Shown: piece by piece, positions 52,721 through 59,938 of the stretch
Position numbering within the stretch: the first letter of the stretch is position 1
Layout of the letters: each line of letters opens with the position of its first letter
Source: an uncultured Ruminococcus sp.
Lineage (GTDB): Bacteria; Bacillota; Clostridia; Oscillospirales; Acutalibacteraceae
Reading direction: 5' to 3'
Assembly (NCBI GenBank): GCA_905235715.1
Contig: CAJONB010000007.1
Location: forward strand, 32,835-96,834
Length of the DNA: 64,000 nucleotides
Program-made: the position numbers and the translations under genes
The notes under the pieces: model-generated
Told to the model about the DNA's origin: nothing
The model's database searches: none
What the model saw: the letters and a program-made list of their open reading frames with translations, nothing else

Positions 52721-53446
52721 ATGGAGATATTTTCAAAGTCGGATATCGGCTTGGTTCGGCATGAGAATCAGGATTCGTCGGCTTTCTCCGTCATATCCTC
52801 CGACTGCGTATGGGCAGTGATCTGCGACGGTATGGGCGGCGCCAACGGAGGCAAAGTCGCCTCGTCGATGGCGGTCGAGCATATTACCGAGTCGCTCAAC
52901 GCAAACTATCGTGACGAAATGAACAGTGAGGAAATCGCGGATTTGATGATTTCGACGGTGGAAGAGGCAAATGCGCTGATTTACCATGCCGCTATGGATA
53001 ACAGCGACCTTGCCGGTATGGGAACTACCTGTGATTTGGTCTTTGTCCGCAACAGCACCGTTCATGTCGTCCACGTCGGCGACAGCCGCACCTATTCGAT
53101 TCGCGGAGGAAAAATCCTACAGCTGACGGAGGATCATTCCGTTGTGCAGGAGATGGTTCGCTGCGGCGAGCTGACCCCCGACGAAGCCCAGAATCACCCG
53201 AATAAGAATTTTATCACCCGCGCGCTCGGTGTGAATCACGAGGTACATATCGACTACATTGAGGCGGAGTTCGCCTACGGCGACGTTCTGCTGATATGCT
53301 CGGACGGTCTGTCCAATCATGTGCCGCGTGCAGATATGGTCAAGACCGTACACGAGAACCGCGGTGTGATGCTGATAGACACACTGGTGGAAATTGCGAA
53401 ACGCAACGGCGGCAGCGATAATATCACCGTTACCGTAATTTACTAA
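52721..53446 (+). CDS. PP2C-type serine/threonine phosphatase (PrpC/Stp-like)
   Basis: This 241-residue metal-dependent phosphatase should reverse the action of the neighbouring kinase. Motifs are ENQD, VICDGMGG, HVGDSRTYSIR, LTEDHSVV and GSDNITVTVI, with the Asp residues that hold two metals. It starts one base after the rlmN stop and is followed by the kinase after 13 bases. Confidence 0.95.
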   Translation: MEIFSKSDIGLVRHENQDSSAFSVISSDCVWAVICDGMGGANGGKVASSMAVEHITESLNANYRDEMNSEEIADLMISTVEEANALIYHAAMDNSDLAGMGTTCDLVFVRNSTVHVVHVGDSRTYSIRGGKILQLTEDHSVVQEMVRCGELTPDEAQNHPNKNFITRALGVNHEVHIDYIEAEFAYGDVLLICSDGLSNHVPRADMVKTVHENRGVMLIDTLVEIAKRNGGSDNITVTVIY

Positions 53447-53459
53447 GGAGTGACCTGAT

Positions 53460-55538
53460 ATGGATAAATATACAGGCAAAAAGCTTGACGGAAGATACGA
53501 AATACGTGAGCTGATCGGCGTCGGCGGCATGGCGAATGTGTACCATTGCTACGACACGATTGACGCGCGCGAGGTCGCAATCAAGATTTTGAAGGACGAA
53601 TTCCTCGACAATGAGGATTTTATCAGACGCTTCAAAAATGAGAGCAAGGCTATCGCCATGCTGAATCATCCGAACATCGTCCGTGTATACGACGTCAGCT
53701 TCGGCGATATGATTCAGTATATCGTCATGGAATATATCGACGGTATCACTCTCAAGGAATATATCGATATGCAGGGCGTGCTGGACTGGAAGGAAACCGT
53801 CCACCTCACGACCCAGATTTTGAAGGCGCTTCAGCACGCACATGAAAACGGTATTGTTCACCGCGATATCAAGCCGCATAATATCATGCTTTTGCAGGAT
53901 GGCACCATCAAGGTGACGGACTTCGGTATTGCGCGCTTTTCCTCTAACGCGACCCGCACCATGACCGAGCAGGCTATCGGTTCGGTGCATTATATCGCGC
54001 CCGAACAAGCACGCGGTGAAAAGACCGACGGTAAGACAGATATCTACTCCGTCGGCGTGATGATGTATGAAATGCTCACCGGCACGCTGCCCTTTGACGG
54101 CGACTCCGCCGTTTCTGTCGCGCTCATGCAGCTGCAGGCAAATCCGCGCCGCCCGCGCGAGATTAACCCCGATATTCCTGAGGGTCTCGAGGAAATCACC
54201 ATAAAGGCGATGCAGAAGAATCCCGACGACCGCTATCATTCCGCGGTGGAAATGCTCTCGGATATAGAGCGCTTCCGTCTGAATCCGAGCATCCGCTTCG
54301 GCTATCAGTTCCAAGCTGTCAAGCGTAATGCGGATATCGGCAAAAAATCAAAGACCTCCTCGCGGTCCGATGGGGATGATGACGTTCCGCAGAATATGAT
54401 TTATGATGACGACGCGCCTGTTCGCAGTCCCGCGCTGTCCGCAATCAAGGGCGTTATCATCGCCGCAATCATTGCGCTGCTGGTGTTCGGCGGCATCGCG
54501 CTGTATAAGGATTATGTCGCCTCCAAGCCGGAGGAGCTTGAGGTGCCGAACTTTGTCGGTATGACCCTTAAGGAAGCCCAAACACTCAGCAACGGTAAAT
54601 TCAACTTTACGCAGGAGTATCGCTACAGCGCGGCGATTCCTGTTGATACCATTATCGAACAGAATCCCTCCGGCGGCGCTAAAAAGGTGCAGGAAGGCTC
54701 TACGATCGAGCTGGTTGTTAACTCTGCCGATACCGAGGTCGTTGTACCGTACCTCAACACAGCTATCGGTACCGAAGATATTGTCGCCCACCTGGAGGCG
54801 GTAAATCTTGTTCCGAAGATTCTTTATGTTGAAAGCGAGCAGACCGCGATGAAGGTCGATGCCGTATTCCCTCCTGCCGGTTCTTCGCTGAAAATCGGCT
54901 CGACTGTTTATGTTTTTGTCAGCAAGGGTATCACAAAAGAGCCCGTCACAATGCCTGCTATCAAGGGCTATACCGCTGATGAAGCAGTTAAGATGCTTGA
55001 GGAGGCAGGAATTACCGATTATGCGATAGAGTATGACGACTATATCCAAGCGGATAAGGACGAGGTCGTCCGGCAGAATCCGCTGCAGGGCAGTGTGATT
55101 TCTCCTGACTATAAGGTAACAATCGTCTGCTCTAAGGGCGAGAATCAGGACAAGACTCAGACCATCCTTGTTGACCTGCCGAAGGAGGAGCAGGATCAGG
55201 TTCGCTTGACCGTTTTGATTGACGGCGCAATTGATCAGGATAACAGCAAGGAGGTTATCCCTGCTTACAGTCCGACCTATACCCTCAAATTCAAGGCAAA
55301 GGATAATGTAACCGTTCTGATTCTTCTCAATGACGAGAAATACCGCGAGTATACCGTCGATTATAAGACCGGCTATGTAGAGCTTGTCAACGCCTATTCA
55401 TATACGGTACAAAATCCCGAAACGCCGACATCCGCTTATGTCGACCCCGAACCTCAGACGGAATATGTTCCCGAGGAGGCGGATATCAATCCCGATGAAA
55501 CGGCGATTATGGATGATGACGGCGTATACGAGCTATGA
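53460..55538 (+). CDS. PASTA-domain Ser/Thr protein kinase (PrkC/Stk1-like)
   Basis: This 692-residue membrane kinase senses cell-wall fragments. The kinase domain (about 1-280) has the glycine loop GVGGMANVY, VAIKIL, HRDIKPHN with the catalytic Asp136, and DFGIAR. A transmembrane helix lies at about 325-347 (GVIIAAIIALLVFGG). Outside, three PASTA repeats span about 360-565, each starting with the VPNFVGMTLKEA-type pattern. A further beta-rich domain and an acidic, Pro-rich tail follow. rsgA overlaps its end by four bases. Confidence 0.96.
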   Translation: MDKYTGKKLDGRYEIRELIGVGGMANVYHCYDTIDAREVAIKILKDEFLDNEDFIRRFKNESKAIAMLNHPNIVRVYDVSFGDMIQYIVMEYIDGITLKEYIDMQGVLDWKETVHLTTQILKALQHAHENGIVHRDIKPHNIMLLQDGTIKVTDFGIARFSSNATRTMTEQAIGSVHYIAPEQARGEKTDGKTDIYSVGVMMYEMLTGTLPFDGDSAVSVALMQLQANPRRPREINPDIPEGLEEITIKAMQKNPDDRYHSAVEMLSDIERFRLNPSIRFGYQFQAVKRNADIGKKSKTSSRSDGDDDVPQNMIYDDDAPVRSPALSAIKGVIIAAIIALLVFGGIALYKDYVASKPEELEVPNFVGMTLKEAQTLSNGKFNFTQEYRYSAAIPVDTIIEQNPSGGAKKVQEGSTIELVVNSADTEVVVPYLNTAIGTEDIVAHLEAVNLVPKILYVESEQTAMKVDAVFPPAGSSLKIGSTVYVFVSKGITKEPVTMPAIKGYTADEAVKMLEEAGITDYAIEYDDYIQADKDEVVRQNPLQGSVISPDYKVTIVCSKGENQDKTQTILVDLPKEEQDQVRLTVLIDGAIDQDNSKEVIPAYSPTYTLKFKAKDNVTVLILLNDEKYREYTVDYKTGYVELVNAYSYTVQNPETPTSAYVDPEPQTEYVPEEADINPDETAIMDDDGVYEL

Positions 55539-56414
55539 TAAAGACAGAAGGATTAATCGTTAAAATCACCGGCGGCTTCTATTATGCAGAGGCCGCCGAC
55601 GGCATACATGAATGTAAAGCGCGCGGCGTCTTTCGCAAGCGCGGCACCTCACCTCTGGTAGGCGACAGGGTGGATATCACCGTTCCCGACGACGGCTACT
55701 GCTCGATTGACGCGATCCATGAGCGGAAGAATTCGCTTGTTCGCCCCGCGATAGCGAATCTGGATATTTTAATGATAATCAGCTCGGTCAGAGAGCCGAA
55801 CGCGAATCTGTATCTGATTGATAAGATGACCGCCGCTGCTGTCAATAAGAGTATCGAGCCTGTCGTCGTCTTTACAAAGACCGACTTAGGCTCCGCAACT
55901 GAAATGGTTGAGATTTACAGAAAGGCCGGTATCCGCTGCTTTGAGTTCTCCGCCGTTGATATGCGGGGGATAGAGGACGTCAAGGCGGTGCTCAAGGATA
56001 AGGTCACTGCCTTTTGCGGCAACTCCGGCGTCGGAAAATCCACCTTGCTCAATTCGCTGTTTGCTGTCCTTGCAGACGGGTGAAATCAGCGACAAGCTCG
56101 GCAGGGGCAGACATACGACCCGCACCGTTGAGCTGTTCAAAAAGCACGGCGGCTACATTGCCGATACGCCCGGCTTCTCTACCTTGGATATTGAGCGCTT
56201 TGAACTGATTCGCAAGGACGAGCTGAAATTCGCCTTTCCCGAATTTGAACCGTATTTCGGCACCTGCAGATTCAATTCCTGCAACCACCTTTGCGAAAAG
56301 GGCTGCAGCGTGATTGAAGCCGTCGAAAACGGCGTAATCCCGAAGTCCCGCCACGACAGCTACGTCCGTATGTACAACGAGGTCAAGGACATCAAGGACT
56401 GGCAAATGACATAG
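55535..56414 (+). pseudogene. rsgA: rsgA, small ribosomal subunit GTPase, frameshifted as read
   Basis: RsgA is a circularly permuted GTPase that helps mature the 30S subunit. The first frame has the OB domain, FTKTD (G4) and the P-loop GNSGVGKST; the family sequence continues from about 56063 in another frame with SLQTGEISDKLGRGRHTTR, DTPG and the C-terminal zinc region (CRFNSCNHLCEKGC). The break lies at about 56055-56064 in LFAV/LSLQTG, probably a small indel. The remainder shows no decay, so an error or a very recent change is likely. It starts within the last four bases of the PASTA kinase gene. Confidence 0.9.
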
Positions 56415-56421
56415 AAAAATC

Positions 56422-56454
56422 GAGGGTGCCGCCTTTACGGTCGCGCCCTCTTTT
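56422..56454 (+). terminator. terminator after rsgA
   Basis: GAGGGTGC / GCGCCCTC stem followed by TTTT, eight bases after the rsgA stop. Confidence 0.85.
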
Positions 56455-56515
56455 ATCAGCTTCGTAGTAACATATCGGTGCTGCGAAATTTTTTTGTAAA
56501 ATTTCTAAAAAAGTA

Positions 56516-56546
56516 TTGACATACCGGAATAACAATGTTATATTAT
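56516..56546 (+). promoter_or_regulatory. promoter of the candidate small transcript
   Basis: TTGACA (56516-56521), 17 bp, TATATT (56539-56544), with an overlapping TATTAT at 56541-56546. Confidence 0.82.
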
Positions 56547-56551
56547 ACACA

Positions 56552-56706
56552 CAGGAGGTTAATTAATGAAGTAATTAACCAAATGACAGTAAAATCAAAT
56601 CGGTAAGTACAGCGCCGATTCAGATTCAACTTCCTACAGCCTCTTAACATAATCAATATATTTCATCAATAAAAACGCGGGATCCCGATGGGTTCCGCGC
56701 TTTTAT
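56552..56706 (+). ncRNA. candidate small RNA or leader (about 155 nt)
   Basis: A promoter upstream and a GC-rich terminator (CGCGG...CCGCG, 56676-56699, then TTTT) delimit a unit of about 155 nt. At its 5' end AGGAGG leads to a two-codon reading frame ATG-AAG-TAA, which sits in a perfect 9-bp inverted repeat GGTTAATTA / TAATTAACC (56557-56580). A second hairpin AATCGG / CCGATT follows at about 56598-56620. No protein gene is close downstream. It may be an independent small RNA, or an attenuator whose target gene was lost. Confidence 0.55.
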
Positions 56707-56825
56707 TTTGATAGGAAGCCCGTTTTTATCTTTACGTGGTGTAACTCAACTTCTTATGGTAAGCCTTTGTATCCTGCAAATTTTTGTTGTTTCTGTGACT
56801 GCTTTGGCTCAGATATAAAAAATCT

Positions 56826-56913
56826 ATTGCAAATTTTAGATAGTTATGATACGATAAGTATGCCAACTAATTTACAATTTAATTCAGTACAATACTTGCA
56901 CTAACAGTATTAG
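56826..56913 (+). repeat. 88-bp direct repeat, copy 1
   Basis: It is about 94% identical to 58847-58934 (five mismatches by eye). It contains a promoter-like TTGCAA-17-TACGAT and the left arm of an inverted repeat. It lies upstream of the lipoprotein and zinc-ribbon genes. Confidence 0.88.
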
Positions 56914-57050
56914 TATAATTGTACCCTCTTTTCATACAGTAATATCAAGAGTGTTTTTTGCTTGTGTAAAAAACACAGCTCTGACTTATTAGAACACCTT
57001 GATATTATATTGAAATTTGGGTTTGTACTAGTATTGTAAATTAGTTTGGC
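56862..57050. mobile_element. inverted-repeat element (MITE-like)
   Basis: Outer arms GCCAACTAATTTACAAT (56862-56878) and ATTGTAAATTAGTTTGGC (57033-57050) are complementary except for one extra base; pairing extends imperfectly inward (AGTACAA). Nested inside are TAATATCAAG / CTTGATATTA (56940-57007) and GTGTTTTTT / AAAAAACAC (56951-56976). It has no coding capacity. No target-site duplication is visible. A miniature transposon or a structured RNA is possible. Confidence 0.5.
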
Positions 57051-57074
57051 GACTATCGGAGCTATGTGTTTTTC

Positions 57075-57104
57075 GGCGCGTAACTTCGGTTGTGCGCCTT
57101 TTTT
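57075..57104 (+). terminator. terminator without an obvious gene
   Basis: GGCGCGTAAC-TTCG-GTTGTGCGCC stem followed by TTTTTT. No coding region precedes it, so a non-coding transcript from the 88-bp repeat is the only candidate. Confidence 0.85.
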
Positions 57105-57237
57105 ATTTGCATGATTTGCAGAATAAAAAGATTTCTTAGTCCGTTCAGCTTGTTAATGCGCTACAACAAGCGACGGCTATGAAAAATGCGCACAAAGCAG
57201 TGATTTATTTTACACTATTATTAAGGAGGAAAAGATA

Positions 57238-58269
57238 ATGAAGAAAATTGTAGCGTTACTTATGGCGGTTCTGCTTGTTATGACCTTTACGGCATGCGGC
57301 GGAGAAAAATGGCCTACCTCAGGATTGGGTGCTATGTTGCCGGCTCCCGGCTCGGGAAAGTTAGAAGTTCATACTAATAAAGACAATTTTCGAGCAACGC
57401 TCGATAAGGCTAAGGATGATGAATTCGAAAAATATGTTCTTGCTTGTGAGGATGCGGGATTTACAGTCGAGGAAGAAAAAGACAACAGTTCTTTTGTTGC
57501 GTTCAACAAAGACGGATATAAGTTAGAAATAAATTCGTACAGCGATAATACTTTAAAAATATACCTGTATTCTCCTATCGAATTGGGCACGCTCAGATGG
57601 CCCGGCGGAAAAGCAGGAAAGTTGATTCCTAAGATAGAAACAAGCTTGGGGAGCACAGAACGCGAAGATGAAAACAGCTTCTTCCTTTATGCAGGAAATA
57701 TTACATTAGAGCAGTTCAATGATTATATTGACAAATGTACTGACGCGGGATTTGATATTGACTATAGCAGAGACGATAAATACTATAGTGCATATAATAA
57801 TGACGGATATCTTCTATATTTGAGTTATGAAGGCTTCAATATTATCAGTATCAGTATGGAATACGACGCAGATGACGATGTTGATGACGAACCGACTGAG
57901 AAGCCTGAGAAACCAACCGAAAAGCCAACCGAAAAGCCAACCGAGAAAAAAGCAGAAGCTCCAAAAGAAGATAATGATAGTAATAAAAAGTCTGATTCCA
58001 TAGATCAGGACATAATTCGTGACGATATTAAAAAGGCAATTGACAGTTACGAAGAGTTCGTTGATGAATATTGCGAATTTATGAAGAATTACGATGCGTC
58101 TGATATTGAACAAATTAAAAAATTGTCTGAGCTAACTACAAAAGAGTTAGAAGTAACTAAGGATTTTAATGCGATTGAAGATAAAGAGTTAACAGACGCG
58201 GAGGCTTTATACTATTCAGAAGTATCTTTGCGCTGTTCGCAGAAAATGTTAGAAGCTGCTCAGTACTGA
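57238..58269 (+). CDS. lipoprotein with duplicated domain and DUF6591-like C-terminus
   Basis: This 343-residue protein has a signal peptide with a lipobox ending in Cys20 (FTAC), so it is probably a cell-surface lipoprotein. Two related blocks of about 80 residues (around 50-110 and 140-215) share the pattern YxxxCxDAGFxxxxxxDxxxxxAxNxDGY, a sign of internal duplication. A PTEK-repeat linker leads to a C-terminal helical domain (FVDEYCEFMKNYDAS) that resembles DUF6591. AAGGAGG precedes the ATG. Codon use is AT-rich, unlike the core genes. Function unknown. Confidence 0.8.
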   Translation: MKKIVALLMAVLLVMTFTACGGEKWPTSGLGAMLPAPGSGKLEVHTNKDNFRATLDKAKDDEFEKYVLACEDAGFTVEEEKDNSSFVAFNKDGYKLEINSYSDNTLKIYLYSPIELGTLRWPGGKAGKLIPKIETSLGSTEREDENSFFLYAGNITLEQFNDYIDKCTDAGFDIDYSRDDKYYSAYNNDGYLLYLSYEGFNIISISMEYDADDDVDDEPTEKPEKPTEKPTEKPTEKKAEAPKEDNDSNKKSDSIDQDIIRDDIKKAIDSYEEFVDEYCEFMKNYDASDIEQIKKLSELTTKELEVTKDFNAIEDKELTDAEALYYSEVSLRCSQKMLEAAQY

Positions 58270-58281
58270 TTATATTCCGGT

Positions 58282-58689
58282 ATGAAAACAGTTGATATGA
58301 CTTGTCCTCACTGCGGCGGAAAACTGTCGATCAATGAAAACCAAACAAAAGCGACATGTGATTATTGTGATTCCGTGATTTTACTGAAAGAAGAGAAAGA
58401 ATTCGATAATGCAAACCATTTCGAAAACTTAGGATATGAGTTTGAAAAAGGACGACAGAGGGCAAAGCAAGAAGCTTTTCAGCAGAATGCTTCTGTTAAT
58501 TACGGTCAAAACGTTTATGTGAAGAAAAAGCGGCATACTTTTTGGTGGGTAATGGGATGGATTTTTATCTTTCCTATCCCGATAACAATTATCATAAGCC
58601 GTAACAAGACAATGAAAACTTGGTTAAAAACCGGAATCATTGCATTATCATGGTTTGTTTATTTGTTGATAGGTTTTATAAATCAATAG
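58282..58689 (+). CDS. zinc-ribbon membrane protein
   Basis: This 135-residue protein begins with a zinc ribbon, CPHCGG...CDYCDS, then a Gln/Lys-rich linker and two C-terminal hydrophobic helices (WWVMGWIFIFPIPITIII and IIALSWFVYLLIGF). The start at 58282 lacks a clear Shine-Dalgarno sequence, so translation may be coupled to the lipoprotein gene 12 bases upstream. I recognise no specific family; such proteins are frequent in Firmicutes. Confidence 0.75.
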   Translation: MKTVDMTCPHCGGKLSINENQTKATCDYCDSVILLKEEKEFDNANHFENLGYEFEKGRQRAKQEAFQQNASVNYGQNVYVKKKRHTFWWVMGWIFIFPIPITIIISRNKTMKTWLKTGIIALSWFVYLLIGFINQ

Positions 58690-58719
58690 ATATATCAGCA
58701 TATAATCGAAACGAAATTG

Positions 58720-58761
58720 CGACAACAGGGAGTACCGAATCGTACTCTCTGTTGTCGTTTT
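58720..58761 (+). terminator. terminator repeat, copy 1
   Basis: Long stem CGACAACAGGGAGTAC / GTACTCTCTGTTGTCG followed by TTTT. A near-identical copy stands at 59765-59802. Confidence 0.9.
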
Positions 58762-58846
58762 AACCGGTTAGAATTTAGCGGCATCCCCATTATAACGTCT
58801 ATCATTACGGCTTTTTGTTAACTTTGCGGCTGCTTTTGTTAATTTT

Positions 58847-58934
58847 ATTGCAAATCAGAGATAGTTATGATACGATAAGTATGCCAACTGATTTACAATT
58901 TAATTCAGTACAATACTTGCAATAACAGTATTAG
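58847..58934 (+). repeat. 88-bp direct repeat, copy 2, promoter region of the next gene
   Basis: Near-identical to 56826-56913. Its end merges with the AGGAGG site of the gene at 58947, so this copy probably supplies the promoter (TTGCAA-17-TACGAT). Confidence 0.88.
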
Positions 58935-58946
58935 GAGGTTTGGCTT

Positions 58947-59759
58947 TTGCGTAGAAAAGAAGTGGTAAGATGTTTTATAAAAAACTTTTCAGAGTTTTTG
59001 TATAATAACAATTATCATTTATATAAGAATTGTTTTATCAAGTATCAAAACGGAGTGCTTAATAGAGTCAGCGTTTGGACACGTAAAACGATTGATACTG
59101 TTTCTTTAGATATTATTCACTTCTGTAAACCTATTTACGAGGATTTTGTCAGCATAGAAGATGAAAACGAAAATGATGATTTTTCGTTGGCTCAATGTGC
59201 TTTTGCCGATAGTATTCTCAACGATATATATTGGAGCTTTGAATATGGAAATATCGATGACATGAACACGATAATGCAAACAGTTTTTACTGTATATAAA
59301 GATTATTTTGTTCAATTTGATTCAAAAAGCATTGATGACTATAATGCAAATTCTCAGAAATATTTTCAAAAGCTTAATAGTAAAAGAGAGACAGATCCTG
59401 CTGAATATATTTCAGAATTGTTTTCAGGAGAGGCGTCAGTGGATTCTTTACCCAAAGACAGAAAGAATAAAATCGTTGAATTATTGGTAAATGCAAGATA
59501 TACGAGTTATTATATCATTCAACGGCTTAATGAAATATCGCAGTATACATCTTGCAAGGATATAGTAGATGAACTTAACTTAACTCTTGAAAGTGTCAAT
59601 GATTTTAACAAAGAGATTGAATACATACAAGCTTTATGTTATGACGATAAGGACGATTTAAAAACAATGCAAAATCAAGAAGATGTTGAACGAAACAGAA
59701 TTATTGAGAACAATCATAAGCTTCTCTTAGATGCAGGATTGATCGAGCAATCAAAATAG
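58947..59759 (+). CDS. hypothetical protein, AT-rich
   Basis: This 270-residue protein starts at a TTG, eight bases after AGGAGG. It has no signal peptide, no membrane helix and no motif that I recognise. It is largely helical with acidic stretches (EDENENDD, CYDDKDD). The low GC content and unusual start set it apart from the core genes, and it lies alone between copies of the 88-bp repeat and the terminator repeat. A transferred accessory gene is likely. Confidence 0.72.
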   Translation: MRRKEVVRCFIKNFSEFLYNNNYHLYKNCFIKYQNGVLNRVSVWTRKTIDTVSLDIIHFCKPIYEDFVSIEDENENDDFSLAQCAFADSILNDIYWSFEYGNIDDMNTIMQTVFTVYKDYFVQFDSKSIDDYNANSQKYFQKLNSKRETDPAEYISELFSGEASVDSLPKDRKNKIVELLVNARYTSYYIIQRLNEISQYTSCKDIVDELNLTLESVNDFNKEIEYIQALCYDDKDDLKTMQNQEDVERNRIIENNHKLLLDAGLIEQSK

Positions 59760-59764
59760 CTTTG

Positions 59765-59806
59765 CGACAACAGGGAGTACCGAACCGTACTCTCTGTTTT
59801 CGTTTA
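59765..59806 (+). terminator. terminator repeat, copy 2
   Basis: CGACAACAGGGAGTAC / GTACTCTCTGTTTTCG stem followed by TTT. It differs from 58720-58761 at only a few positions. Confidence 0.88.
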
Positions 59807-59832
59807 ACTGTTAAGAAATCACCGGAAAATCA

Positions 59833-59861
59833 TTGACACTCGGTATCTATTGATATATAAT
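59833..59861 (+). promoter_or_regulatory. promoter of the Na/Pi cotransporter-like gene
   Basis: Perfect consensus TTGACA (59833-59838), 17 bp, TATAAT (59856-59861), about 78 bp before the start codon. Confidence 0.92.
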
Positions 59862-59938
59862 ATCTACGATTAGCGGCGAAATTTGGCTAATCAAGGCGAA
59901 TTACCCCGATATTGACTTTACTTCCGGAGGTATGATTA

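Larger units (their letters stand above)
56415..57237. other. 823-bp gene-free stretch, start of AT-rich island
   Basis: No protein gene is supported. It contains the rsgA terminator, a consensus promoter followed by a short structured transcript unit (56546-56706), a copy of an 88-bp direct repeat (56826-56913), an inverted-repeat element (56862-57050) and an orphan terminator (57075-57104). Base composition is clearly more AT-rich than the preceding genes. 56710-56825 shows nothing recognisable. Confidence 0.75.
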
